A DNA stretch of 64,000 bases from Wolbachia endosymbiont of Diaphorina citri (GTDB lineage Bacteria > Pseudomonadota > Alphaproteobacteria > Rickettsiales > Anaplasmataceae), in contig NZ_CP051265.2 of the NCBI RefSeq assembly GCF_013096535.2, positions 1,240,001-1,304,000 on the forward strand, written 5' to 3'. The notes beneath the pieces are model-generated. The model saw only the letters and a list, made by a program, of their open reading frames with translations, was not told the origin of the DNA and ran no database searches. The stretch's first letter is position 1. Every line of letters starts with the position of its first letter. The translations under genes were made by a program, and so were the position numbers. Shown piece after piece: positions 26,752-35,890 of the stretch.

Positions 26752-27416
26752 ATTGAGGTAGTTAAAACTAATATCAGTCTCTTGTTTCATGCTACTAATA
26801 TTTTTCTGAAAAGCAATGTGTTTGCTATTAAGAAAAGTCTGAGTAGGCGTTTTGCCATAGCAATATTTGCCTGAATGAGGCCTTGTCTCATTATAAGAAC
26901 GCAACCAATGATCAACATCTATCTGCAGATCTTCCAAAGAATTGTAGATTTTCTTGCGAAAAATAATATTGTAACACTCATCTTGCATAGTCTTATGGAA
27001 TCTCTCGCATATGCCATTAGTTTGCGGAGAATTGGCTTTAGTTCTTGAGTGATCAATATTTTCGATTCCTAAGTATAACTGATAAGCGTGATTCTCTGGT
27101 TTGCCACAATATTCTGTACCTCTATCGGTCAAAATGCGCAATAATGGCACGCTTTGTACATCAAAAAATGGTATTACTCTATCATTCAGCAAGTCAGCAG
27201 CGGTAATAGCAGTTTTATCTGTATAAAGCTTAGCAAAAGCCACTCTCGAATAAGTATCAATAAAAGTTTGCTGATAGATTCTTCCTATACCCTTGATGTT
27301 GCCTACATAATAAGTATCTTGAGAACCTAAATAACCTGGATGCTCTGTTTCAATTTCACCATGTGCTTCCCTTTGTTCTTTAACTTTTTCTAAAGCCGCA
27401 AGTTGCTCCTCTGTTA
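26728..27416 (-). pseudogene. IS481 transposase of element A, C-terminal fragment
   Basis: Identical by eye to the C-terminal part of the element B transposase (YYVGNIKGIGRIYQQ to DISFNYLN). It is cut on the 5' side by the IS5-type element at 27416. At its 3' end the last codons are replaced by sequence from element B's right end (CIKQDLI). The first in-frame ATG is at 27243. Confidence 0.85.
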
Positions 27417-28278
27417 GAGCCTGTTCATAATCTTTTCAGAAGCAAAGCAGCGAAAGCAAGAACGACCATTTGCAGGCTAGTGTTGAGTTTCCGCTCGCAA
27501 TTTTTCCACAATCGCCTATATTTTTGCAACCAAGCAAAAGATCTCTCAACAACCCATCTTTTCGGCAATACGACAAAGGTGTGTAATTCGTTTCGCTTTA
27601 TTACTTCAACGGTAGCGCCAATAGTTGCTTTTATTTGTGTTGCAAAATTTTCTCCTGTGTAGCCAGCATCAACTAGTATATTTTTAACTTCAGATAGGTT
27701 TTCTTTAGCATTTTTAACCATTCTCACAGCGCTACTACGATCAGTTATTTCTGCCGTTGTTATATAAATTGCGTGGGGTAAACCTTGCGTATCTACCGCA
27801 ATATGGCGTTTTATTCCTGAAACCTTTTTGCCTGCATCATAGCCTTTTTCTTCAGCAGTATCTGCATTTTTTACACTTTGTGCATCAATTATGCAGAAGC
27901 TGGTTTTTTCTTTCCGACCATTGTTTTGTCGGACCACGCCAACTATTTTTTTTTAATACCAGCTCCAGAACACTTTCTTTATTTGCATCTGCTTTTTCAC
28001 TCCACTTCTTAAAATAGTCGTAACAATTCCGCCATTTTGGAAACTCTTTTGGTAACATTCTCCACTGGCAGCCACTTTTTAAGACGTATAATACTCCACA
28101 AAATACATCATATAAATCAAGTGTTCTTGGCTTTGTTCTCTTCCTGCAAGACTCCAGATCTGCTACAATAATCTCAAACTTTTCTCGACTTATATCACTT
28201 GGATATAAATTTCGCATATCCTACTTTATATACTTTATCCTCTCATTCTATCCCTTTTTTGAGATCACGTACAGGTTC
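27417..28278 (-). mobile_element. IS5-family element inserted in the element A transposase
   Basis: 862 bp with imperfect terminal inverted repeats (GAGCCTGTTCATAATC and complement of right end GAACCTGTACGTGATC). A 3-bp duplication TTA flanks it (27414-27416, 28279-28281). It has two overlapping frames that make one DDE transposase. Confidence 0.85.
27425..28217 (-). CDS. IS5-family transposase made by frameshift across an A-run
   Basis: The first frame (28217-27885) starts MRNLYPSDISREKFEIIVAD and carries the N-terminal DUF4096-type domain (GCQWRMLPKEFPKW). The second (to 27425) has the DDE core: FCIIDAQSVKN (Asp), ILVDAGYTGENFA (Asp) and KRWVVERSFAWLQKYRRLWK (Glu). They join at nine consecutive A in the transcript (T-run 27946-27954 on the plus strand), where ribosomal slippage reads LKKIVGVV into the second frame. 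Programmed slippage at A-runs is known in IS5/IS1031 relatives; here it is inferred. Confidence 0.85.
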
Positions 28279-28699
28279 TTAGAATTATTCCATCTTGCAT
28301 AACTTTTGCCTCAAGAGCCCTCAGTCTTTTTTTGAAGGTCTCAAGGTCATTTCTCAGCCATACAGATCTCACTCCACCTTCAGAGATTATTATGCCCCTT
28401 TTTCTCAGTTCATTTGCAGCTCTTTGTTGTCCATATGCAGGAAATTCTGTTGCAATATTAACTACAGCTCTTTCCATGTCTTCAGAGACTCTGTTTGCCA
28501 TAAGTGGTTTTTTCTTGCTTATCTCATGCAGCGCTTCTTCTCCTCCATTTTCATATAGTTCTTTGAATCTATAAAATGTATCCCTTGAATATCCCATAAC
28601 CTTGCATGCTTGAGACACATTTCCAAGCTGTTTTGCTAGCTCTAGCAATCCTAGTTTCGGCTTTAGTATTTTTGTTTGTATCGTACTCATTTCTAACAC
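28265..28699 (-). pseudogene. IS481 transposase of element A, N-terminal fragment
   Basis: Same sequence as the N-terminal 140 residues of element B's transposase ([20 protein letters not shown] to MQDGII). It then runs into the IS5-type right end and stops. It is not functional. Confidence 0.85.
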
Positions 28700-29230
28700 T
28701 CCTTTCTTTTATTATTTTATAACTTACTTTTTTAAAGTGTCAGATCAAGTCTTGTTTAATACATGTAAGAGGACATACAGCACTGCATCTAGCGATAACG
28801 GAGAAACGTCTAGAAACAGTTAGAGAATTGATAAAATCAGGAGGGAATGTAAATGCTGAAGAGTATGGCAATAAATGCACTCCGCTGCATCTTGCATGTA
28901 TGGTCGGAGAAAAAGAAATAGTGGAGGAGCTAGTAAAAGCAGGGGCTGAAATAGAGCAAGCAGATAAATTTGGAATAACAGCGATGGATTATGCGAAAAA
29001 TAGCAAAGAAATAGCCGAGGTATTAAAGAAAGAAACAGAGAAAATGGAAAGTTTGTTAAAAAAATAAGAGTCGTATCAGAAAGCGCAACAGCAGTTGGCA
29101 AAGGAAGGGCTAGACCAAATTTGAAGGCTGTAGCTGATAAAAGTTGGTCTTTTTCATAAGAGTAAATGGATTGATGGAAAAAAGGAGTGGTAAGGCTCCT
29201 TGCACTACAAAAACATTTGCAGGAGAAACT

Positions 29231-29449
29231 ATGAGAAAAAGAACATTAACTTGCCGATACGAGCCAGATGAATTAGCGGAACAACATCTAGCAGACGCCT
29301 ATGAGCTGTTACTAAGGTATGCGGTAAAAAGAAACAATGAAAAGGAGATAAAGAAAAATGATAACAGTGGCCTTATATGCAAGAGTTTCATCGAAGAGTC
29401 AAGCGCAGAACAATACAATAGAGAGTCAAATTGCCGAGCTCAAGCATAG
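29231..29449 (+). CDS. Small basic protein overlapping the recombinase gene
   Basis: 73 codons from ATG 29231 (preceded by GGAGAAACT): MRKRTLTCRYEPDELAEQHL, then ADAYELLLRYAVKRNNEKE. It overlaps the recombinase start by about 90 bp in another frame. The first 40 residues look like a real helical protein. The tail (CKSFIEESSAEQYN) is the other-frame reading of the recombinase, so the functional part may be short. The function is unknown; it could set recombinase expression by coupling. Confidence 0.5.
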   Translation: MRKRTLTCRYEPDELAEQHLADAYELLLRYAVKRNNEKEIKKNDNSGLICKSFIEESSAEQYNRESNCRAQA

Positions 29450-31007
29450 AATTGCTGCAGATAAGCATGAGTTATTGAATGAGTATGAATTTAAGGATGA
29501 TGGGCTTAGTGGGTGGAGTTTAGAACGTGAAGGTTTAGATGCATTACGTGATAAAGTAGGAGAAGATCAAATTGATAAAATTTATATTCATTCACCTGAC
29601 CGACTATCAAGAAAATCTGCACATCAAATGATATTACTTGATGAATTTGAAAAAGCAGGAGTAGAAGTAATATTCTTAAATCATAAGACTGAAAATAATC
29701 CAGAGTCTAAATTGTTATTAGGAATGCAAGGATTAGTGGCAGAATATGAGTGTACAAAGATTATGGAACGTAGTCGTAGGGGAAAACTCCATAGAGCAAA
29801 AAAAGGCTGTGTAAGTGTAATTGGCATTGCACCTTTTGGTTATAATCGTATAAAGCATGTAGATAGAGAAAAGACAAAGTTTGAAATAAATGAAGAGGAA
29901 GCAAAAATAGTAAAGCAGATGTTCATGTGGGTAGGGCAAGAGAGAATAAGTATAAGGGAAGTGGTACGTAGACTAAGAGATAAGTCAATTAGAACAAGAA
30001 CTGGAAAGAAGGTGTGGTGTCCAATAATAATTTGGAAGTTATTAAGAAATCCAGCATATAAAGGACAAGCAGCGTTTGGTAAATTAAAGAGGGTTGAAAG
30101 AAGAGAAAGAAATAAACAAAAGGTTTCTATCTGTCGCACAGATGAGGACAGCTGGATTTATATACCAGTACCAAAAATAGTTGATGAAGGGTTATTTAAT
30201 AAAGTACAAAAGCAACTGGATGAAAATAGAAAAAGAGCAAGGATACAGAGAGAGGGAGGAAAAAAGAAATATCTATTACAAGGTCTAGTTGTGTGTCAAA
30301 ACTGTGGATATGCGTATAGTGGTGCACAATGTGGAGTTGAGGGAAAGAAGTTTAGCTATTATCGCTGTAGTAGTACTATACGTATTACTGATGGTAGGGA
30401 GAAGTGTACTAATAAATTGGTCCGTACAGATATGTTAGAAACAGCTATATGGGAAAAGGTGAAAAATTTACTAAAAAACCCAGAGATAATAAAAAATGAG
30501 TATCACCGTAGAATTGCAGAAAATAAAAATGATGAATCATCAGATAAGAAGTTTGCAAGAAGGGAAAATCAAATAAAACAAGGCATCGAAAAGTTAATGG
30601 AAGACTATTATAGTCAAGAAAATGTAGGAGATAAAGGATATATAAGTAAGGAAGAATTTAAACAGACGATGAAAAGAATGAGGGAACGCTTAAGAGGGAT
30701 AGAAGAAGAGAAGAAAAAGGTAGCTGATCAAAAAGCAATAGAGAAGGGAATGAACCTTATCATCAACAGTATAAAGAGTCTTTATTCCAGTGTAAAATCT
30801 AATTTGGAACAGCTAGATTGGCAAACTAAGCGTGGCATCATTAAAGCATTAGTAGAACGAATTCAAATTGGTTATGACCAGGTAGAAGTGGCGTTTAGAA
30901 TCGAAGAACCAGCACAGGGTGGAGAGATTTTTAATTTGCAACATTGTACTGGACGTCATGATAAGGAAATTAGTGAAATGTTTCGAGTAACTTTTTCTTT
31001 TCTATGA
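29358..31007 (+). CDS. Large serine recombinase (phage integrase)
   Basis: 549 residues. The N-terminal resolvase domain has VALYARVSSKSQAQNNTIES, with the catalytic Ser at about 11-12, then DGLSGWSLEREGL and HSPDRLSRKSAHQM (catalytic Arg region). A recombinase domain follows (FGYNRIKHVDREK). The zinc ribbon has VVCQNCGYAYSG, then YYRCSS and CTNK. The long C-terminal coiled coil is about 385-500. It integrates and, with a directionality factor, excises the prophage. It is the last prophage gene before prs, so the attachment site probably lies just downstream (31,008-31,070). It appears intact. Confidence 0.93.
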   Translation: MITVALYARVSSKSQAQNNTIESQIAELKHRIAADKHELLNEYEFKDDGLSGWSLEREGLDALRDKVGEDQIDKIYIHSPDRLSRKSAHQMILLDEFEKAGVEVIFLNHKTENNPESKLLLGMQGLVAEYECTKIMERSRRGKLHRAKKGCVSVIGIAPFGYNRIKHVDREKTKFEINEEEAKIVKQMFMWVGQERISIREVVRRLRDKSIRTRTGKKVWCPIIIWKLLRNPAYKGQAAFGKLKRVERRERNKQKVSICRTDEDSWIYIPVPKIVDEGLFNKVQKQLDENRKRARIQREGGKKKYLLQGLVVCQNCGYAYSGAQCGVEGKKFSYYRCSSTIRITDGREKCTNKLVRTDMLETAIWEKVKNLLKNPEIIKNEYHRRIAENKNDESSDKKFARRENQIKQGIEKLMEDYYSQENVGDKGYISKEEFKQTMKRMRERLRGIEEEKKKVADQKAIEKGMNLIINSIKSLYSSVKSNLEQLDWQTKRGIIKALVERIQIGYDQVEVAFRIEEPAQGGEIFNLQHCTGRHDKEISEMFRVTFSFL

Positions 31008-31012
31008 GCTAC

Positions 31013-31081
31013 TTGACGGCAAGAATAAAGTTTTAATCATTCCATGGTTTCTGTATAATTTTCAAAACTTAATTGGTATAT
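31013..31081 (+). promoter_or_regulatory. Prophage/chromosome junction and probable prs promoter
   Basis: A 65-bp gap between recombinase stop and prs. It contains TATAAT (31054-31059) with a poor -35 match around 31031. If phage integration is next to the recombinase, the attachment core lies here or in the recombinase 3' end. No repeat partner can be found inside the window. Confidence 0.4.
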
Positions 31082-32002
31082 ATGAAGGTAATAATAGGTA
31101 GCGCTAGTAAACGATTAGGAGATTCAATAGCAAGTGGGCTAAATGCTCAGCTATTACCTACTCAGGTATCAAGATTTGCCGATGGTGAGGTAAATGTAGA
31201 AGTAGCAAATAATCTGCATAATCAAGAAGTATACGTAGTACAATCTCTTTCTTCTCCTGTAAATGATAACCTTATGGAGCTTTTGCTTACAATTGATGCA
31301 GCAAAGAGGTCAGGAGCCAAGAGAATAACGGCTATTATTCCTTATTACGGATACAGTAGGCAGGATAGGGTTATTAAAAACAATAATATGCAATCTGCTT
31401 TAAGTGCTAAATTAGTTGCAAATCTTATTCAAACTGCAGGTGCAAATAGCGTTGCTGCTATTGATTTGCATTCAAGTCAAATTGAAGGTTTTTTTGATAT
31501 ACCAGTTACTAATTTAAGCTGTTTTGAAGTATTTGTTAACTCTATATACAAGGAGAATTTGGCAATAGTTGCGCCTGATGTTGGAGCAATTGGCAGAGCT
31601 CGTGCTTTTGCAAAGATTTTAGAGGAAAAACACAAGTTGGATAATACTATTATTATAGTAGATAAATATAGAGAAAAAGCAGGTACATCTCAGGTAATGA
31701 ATGTAATCGGAGAAGTTGCAAACAAAAATTGTGTCATTGTTGATGATATAGTTGACTCTGGCGGAACATTATGTAATGCAGCCCTTGCTTTAAAAGACCG
31801 AGGAGCAAAGTCTGTAGTTTCGTGTATTACACATGGAATACTTTCAGGAAATGCAGTTGAGAAAATCTCTTCCTCTTCTTTGGATAAATTAGTAATTACG
31901 GACACCATATTTCACAAATTCGAAAAAAATGATAAGATAGAGGTTGTTTCAATTGCAAATATTTTAATTTGCTTTATGCAAGGAGGTAAAAGTGCCAGCT
32001 AG
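31082..32002 (+). CDS. prs: Ribose-phosphate pyrophosphokinase
   Basis: 306 residues from ATG 31082 (a TTG three codons upstream is less likely). It makes PRPP from ribose 5-phosphate and ATP for nucleotide synthesis. Motifs: ASKRLGDSIASGL, RFADGEVNVEV, YYGYSRQDR, the ATP-site segment and the PRPP loop VIVDDIVDSGGTLCNAA (about 220-236). DLHSSQIEGFFDIPV is the conserved divalent-metal region. It supports the purine genes, including purL in this window. Its end overlaps gatC by 11 bp. Confidence 0.95.
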   Translation: MKVIIGSASKRLGDSIASGLNAQLLPTQVSRFADGEVNVEVANNLHNQEVYVVQSLSSPVNDNLMELLLTIDAAKRSGAKRITAIIPYYGYSRQDRVIKNNNMQSALSAKLVANLIQTAGANSVAAIDLHSSQIEGFFDIPVTNLSCFEVFVNSIYKENLAIVAPDVGAIGRARAFAKILEEKHKLDNTIIIVDKYREKAGTSQVMNVIGEVANKNCVIVDDIVDSGGTLCNAALALKDRGAKSVVSCITHGILSGNAVEKISSSSLDKLVITDTIFHKFEKNDKIEVVSIANILICFMQGGKSAS

Positions 32003-32345
32003 ATCAACAGAAGATGTTATCACTTCGTTAATAGAATTTGCAAATAAGAGAAAAATAACAATTACTAAAGAAGAAATGCTTAAAACTGCACAGCTTGTGA
32101 GGATTAAGTTATCCGATGATGAGATTCAATACTACTCAAAAGAACTGACAATGCTGGATTGGATACATGATACTTTGTTGAAAGTTAATACTGAAGGTGT
32201 TTCTCCTATGCGTTATGGAACTATAGATAAGGATATTCATGTACGCGATGATATTATAAATTCTCAAAACATTAAAGAAGAAATATTATCCAATACAAAA
32301 TCGGAGCATGGGTATTTCGTAGTACCGAAGGTTATAAACGATTAA
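31992..32345 (+). CDS. gatC: Asp-tRNA(Asn)/Glu-tRNA(Gln) amidotransferase subunit C
   Basis: 117 residues; GTG start 31992 overlapping prs. It has the GatC pattern LKTAQLVRIKLSDDEIQYYSKELTMLDWI, then NTEGVSPMRY and RDD, and the C-terminal FVVPKVI that inserts between GatA and GatB. The N-terminus is about 20 residues longer than usual. It is needed for mischarged-tRNA amidation in organisms without AsnRS/GlnRS. gatA and gatB are not in the window. Confidence 0.88.
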   Translation: MPARSTEDVITSLIEFANKRKITITKEEMLKTAQLVRIKLSDDEIQYYSKELTMLDWIHDTLLKVNTEGVSPMRYGTIDKDIHVRDDIINSQNIKEEILSNTKSEHGYFVVPKVIND

Positions 32346-32383
32346 GATAAAGCAAGATTTATACCGATTTTATAGATCTACTT

Positions 32384-33640
32384 TCAAAAATAAGACCAAT
32401 CTGGTAAAGAAGCATTCGTTGGAGTAAAAACCATTTTTTGATTTTTCTTTACTAAATCTACTAAATATAATTTAGAGTTGCTTGGTGATTCTGCGTTAGT
32501 AAAGATAATTTCTCTGCCATTTGGTAGCCATGCCGGAGATTCAATTTTATGTCCCTCTGAAAGCAAGCGCTCTTCTTTGCCATCTGGCTTCATAACTCCT
32601 ATGTAAAATTTTCCTGACTGAATTTTTGTAAAAGCTATCAGATCTCCTTTTGGCGACCAAACAGGTGTAGCATATCTTCCATTTCCAAAACTAATTCTCT
32701 TGGGTTTTTTGCTTTTTTTAGTGAAATCTATGATATATAGTTGCTGACTTCCACTTATATCAGAACTAAAAACCATGTACTTTTGATCTGGAGACAAAGA
32801 GGGAGAAGTACTTATAGCTGAACCTTTAGTAATTTTTTTTGTTCGTTTACTGTTTAAGTCTAGAGATAATATATTTGTTTCACCACTCAATGAGTGGGAA
32901 ATAAAAAGAGATTTACCATCAGGAGAAAATCTTGGTGCAGAAATAACTCCTTCAAATGCGCTGATTATTGATTCAGTGTTATCTTTTAAATTTTTTAATA
33001 TTATATAACTTTTACCATTTGTGTATGAGATATAAACAATACCCTTTCCATTTGGTGAAAATCTTGGTGTTGACACAAATTTCTCACCATTTGTTAAGTA
33101 CTTTATATTACTTCCATCTTGATTCATCACAGCAATTTTACGGACGGATTTGTAATTGCTATCTTTTTCTTCAGCGATATATGTAATTTTTGTATTGAAA
33201 TGCCCTTTCTCACCAATCAATCTATCATGTATCAGATCTGAAACAAGATGACTAATTTTCCTCCAGTCTTTTGCTAGAAAAACAACCGACTGAGTAAGCA
33301 ATTCTCTGTTTGTAAAGCTGTCAGATAAACGAAAAGATAGCTCTAAATTTCTGTTTGATACTTCACTTAAACTTACTGTGACTACAGTATCGCTTTTCCA
33401 AGACTCAACTTTCGCGTCACGTTTCACATTAAATAAGCCACAATTAGATAGATTTGTTTCAATTACTTTTGTGATGCTTTCACTTAGCTCACTTTCCACT
33501 TCTGTCTTGCATGCACATTTAGATACAACAAGATCAATATTACCAATATTGCTTTTTTTTATATCAACATATAAAACAGCTTTTGTGGAATAAGGAATAA
33601 ATAACGAAATAAATAACACCAGTTGAACGAATAGCTTCAT
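32384..33640 (-). CDS. tolB: Tol-Pal system protein TolB
   Basis: 418 residues from ATG 33640. This start gives a clean signal peptide (MKLFVQLVLFISLFIPYSTK, cut near KA-VL), while the upstream ATG at 33721 lies in repeat DNA. The N-terminal domain (VDIKKSNIGNIDLVVS) is followed by a six-bladed propeller with repeats such as STPRFSPNGKGIVYISYTNG, SAPRFSPDGKSLFISHSLSG and ATPVWSPKGDLIAFTKIQSG. It is a periplasmic part of the Tol-Pal envelope system used in cell division. It ends close to, and convergent with, gatC. Confidence 0.92.
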   Translation of the reverse strand: MKLFVQLVLFISLFIPYSTKAVLYVDIKKSNIGNIDLVVSKCACKTEVESELSESITKVIETNLSNCGLFNVKRDAKVESWKSDTVVTVSLSEVSNRNLELSFRLSDSFTNRELLTQSVVFLAKDWRKISHLVSDLIHDRLIGEKGHFNTKITYIAEEKDSNYKSVRKIAVMNQDGSNIKYLTNGEKFVSTPRFSPNGKGIVYISYTNGKSYIILKNLKDNTESIISAFEGVISAPRFSPDGKSLFISHSLSGETNILSLDLNSKRTKKITKGSAISTSPSLSPDQKYMVFSSDISGSQQLYIIDFTKKSKKPKRISFGNGRYATPVWSPKGDLIAFTKIQSGKFYIGVMKPDGKEERLLSEGHKIESPAWLPNGREIIFTNAESPSNSKLYLVDLVKKNQKMVFTPTNASLPDWSYF

Positions 33641-33721
33641 TAGATTTCTTGCATTACCTCCTGTCATCTCAGCAAATAGCTTACTTTTGAAGTTAAACTG
33701 CATGACAGTAGAGTAAATCAA

Positions 33722-34080
33722 TTTCTGCAGTACTTGACACTGGAATCCAGAAATTTGACTGCAAGTAAGTGCACTGAGGTGGCAAGCATAAAAGTAGCTG
33801 TTTTATTCTAAAATAAACGTCTTTGACAAGGTTGCATGAAAAACTGGATTCCAGTGTCAGAGCACTGGGATGACACTCTACTGGTGGAGATTGCTCTAAA
33901 ACTACAATGTTTGCCTGGGCGTTGAGATGGCACCCTTCTGGTAGATTCAAATCACAATGTTTGTATAGTTGTGTTATCTGACACTGATTTTTTTTTACGG
34001 ATTCCAGTATTTCATGCTGAAATAACATCAAAGAATACATTGTTAACTTCTTACTCAAATAATGGTTAATAAAAAGAGGT
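33722..34080. repeat. Cluster of Wolbachia palindromic-type repeats
   Basis: Spacer between tolB and the RNase J gene. It is filled with degenerate copies of the CTGGATTCCAGTGTCA / CACTGGGATGACA element: 33731-33752, 33842-33876, about 33880-33935 and 33999-34015. Several parts recur inside addB and at 55,055-55,140. No gene is likely here despite short open frames. Confidence 0.75.
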
Positions 34081-34086
34081 GTATTT

Positions 34087-35721
34087 CTATACCTGTTCTA
34101 TTTGGACTTCAATTATAGGTCTTTTTAGTAAATATTCTTTTAAGATACTAAATATTGAACTTTCAATCTTATTTCTTATTTTTTTTATCGGTTGTGGACT
34201 AAATGCTGACTCAACCTTCTCTATGATCTTTTGAATAATGGCTGCATCTTCTTGCGCTTCGAAAACACCAGGTGCAAATACTTTTGGCTTAGCGAGCAAT
34301 TTGTTTTTCTTATTCACAATTGCTGTTACTACAATAACCCCAGCATCTCTCATTCTCTCACGCATCTTTATAACGCTGCATTCTGGATGGCGTAGCAACG
34401 TACCATCAATACCAAAGTAGTCAACATCAATTGAACTAACTTTTTCTCCATTCTCCAAATTAACAATATCACCTGGTGCAATCATTATTGCTTTTTTCAC
34501 ACCGCACTCTTTAGCGAACTTTACATGTGCATCCGTATGAATATACTCACCATGAACTGGAATAGCTATCTTAGGTTTTATCAAAGAATACATTTCCCTT
34601 AGCTCTGCTTTTACTGGATGTCCGGAAGCATGAACATTCTCTGTTTTTTCAGTAATAACTTCCACTCCCATCTCAATAAAGGCATTGAGCATGTTATGTG
34701 CACGAGTTTCATTGCCAGGAATGATTTTTGATGAAAAGATCATGGTATCACCTTGCTGCATTTTAAATGCTTGATGACTCTTATTAGCAAGCCTTGAGGT
34801 TGCTGCCAGTGGCTCACCTTGACAACCTGTGCAAAGTAGCACCAGCTTTTCCCTTGGAAAATTTACTGCCTCCTTTGCTTCTAGAAACTCAGGAGAATCA
34901 GTTAAATAACCACTATCCTGAGCAACTTTCACTATTCTCCATAAAGATCTGCCAAGTAAAATCACTTTTCTATTTAGTGCTTGTGCAGCTTTAGCGATAG
35001 TCTCAATTCGCGCCACATTTGAGGCAAATAGCGATACAGCAATCAATTTTTTAGACCGCTTTATTATATTGTAAATATTATCATAAATTTCACTTTCTGA
35101 TTCAGGGTCGTGTTTGCTCAGTATGTTTGTTGAATCACAAATTGCTGCAAGTAGATCACCTTTATCGCCAATTTCTTTTAAACGCTCTATATTAGAAATT
35201 AATCCAACAACAGGTTTTGGATCAAATTTCCAGTCCCCAGTATGAAGTGCACTACCTGCTTCAGTGCTAATTAATATTGAATTTGCCTCAGGAATTGAGT
35301 GAGTTACATTTATAAACTCAACGGTAAAAGGACCCAAATTTATTCTGCCATTTATGTCTACCTCTTTCACAGGTACCACACCTTCCAATCGAAACTCCTT
35401 TAGTTTCTCCTTGAGAAAATTAACTGTAAACTTTGTTGTATATATGGGACATTGCAAATCTTCCCACAGATGAGGCACTGCACCACAGTGATCTTCATGT
35501 GCATGTGTAATTATTATTCCAAGCAAATCTTTTTTTCTTTGAGCAATAAAATCTACATCAGCAATGAGTAGCTCAACACCTGGCATAGTTTCATCTGCAA
35601 AACCGATACCAAGGTCGATCATAATCCACTTGCCTTGATAATGATATAGGCTAACGTTCATCCCAATTCTTCCTACTCCTCCAAGAGGAAGAAATAAAAA
35701 CTCATTTTTGTTTATGTTCAT
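34087..35721 (-). CDS. rnj: Ribonuclease J (metallo-beta-lactamase/beta-CASP)
   Basis: 544 residues from ATG 35721 (MNINKNEFLFLPLGG); an ATG 33 bp upstream lacks family similarity. The metal-binding motif IITHAHEDHCGAVPHLW (about 69-85) is complete, with later HTGDWKFD and the beta-CASP region (LLCTGCQGEPLAATSRLANK; SGHPVKAELREMYSLIKPK; PVHGEYIHTDAH). It processes and degrades RNA, probably from 5' ends. RNase J is regular in Rickettsiales. Confidence 0.93.
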   Translation of the reverse strand: MNINKNEFLFLPLGGVGRIGMNVSLYHYQGKWIMIDLGIGFADETMPGVELLIADVDFIAQRKKDLLGIIITHAHEDHCGAVPHLWEDLQCPIYTTKFTVNFLKEKLKEFRLEGVVPVKEVDINGRINLGPFTVEFINVTHSIPEANSILISTEAGSALHTGDWKFDPKPVVGLISNIERLKEIGDKGDLLAAICDSTNILSKHDPESESEIYDNIYNIIKRSKKLIAVSLFASNVARIETIAKAAQALNRKVILLGRSLWRIVKVAQDSGYLTDSPEFLEAKEAVNFPREKLVLLCTGCQGEPLAATSRLANKSHQAFKMQQGDTMIFSSKIIPGNETRAHNMLNAFIEMGVEVITEKTENVHASGHPVKAELREMYSLIKPKIAIPVHGEYIHTDAHVKFAKECGVKKAIMIAPGDIVNLENGEKVSSIDVDYFGIDGTLLRHPECSVIKMRERMRDAGVIVVTAIVNKKNKLLAKPKVFAPGVFEAQEDAAIIQKIIEKVESAFSPQPIKKIRNKIESSIFSILKEYLLKRPIIEVQIEQV

Positions 35722-35890
35722 TAATTTTAAATTATTAAAATGCGAGGATAGCAAAACTTCGACCTTAAATAAAGGAATTTATCACTTTTGCATAACTTAA
35801 AAAAATCTTTTCACTAAAAGAGAAGGCTTTCAAATTGGTAAAAAGAATTAAGTGTAGACAGCTACCTCTTTATATCATTTAGCAAATTTC

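Larger units (their letters stand above)
25500..28763 (-). mobile_element. IS481-family element A, carrying IS481-B and an IS5-type element
   Basis: The outer element starts TGTACTAGACACAAC and ends with the inverted partner (complement TGTATTAAACAAGAC). It is flanked by TGTAAGA at 25493-25499 and 28764-28770. Its left end is cut at 25555 by a second IS481 (25556-26751), and its transposase gene is cut by an IS5-type element (27417-28278). Without these guests element A would be about 1.2 kb, like copy B. Confidence 0.88.
25335..29067 (+). pseudogene. Second ankyrin gene split by nested insertion sequences
   Basis: The 5' piece 25335-25499 encodes RTALHYAVEVKTVRLLIEKG and ends NAADVR. The 3' piece 28771-29067 continues GHTALHLAITEKRLETVREL and CTPLHLACMVGEKEIVEELV. 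Deleting 25500-28763 and one copy of the 7-bp duplication TGTAAGA gives a clean 153-residue ankyrin protein ending MESLLKK. It is in the same direction as the preceding ankyrin gene, 25 bp after it. Confidence 0.88.

Noticed and set aside
33693..34058. A 121-codon minus-strand open frame between tolB and the RNase J gene
   Set aside because: It consists of degenerate palindromic repeats; phrases such as WIPVSSTA are repeat translations.
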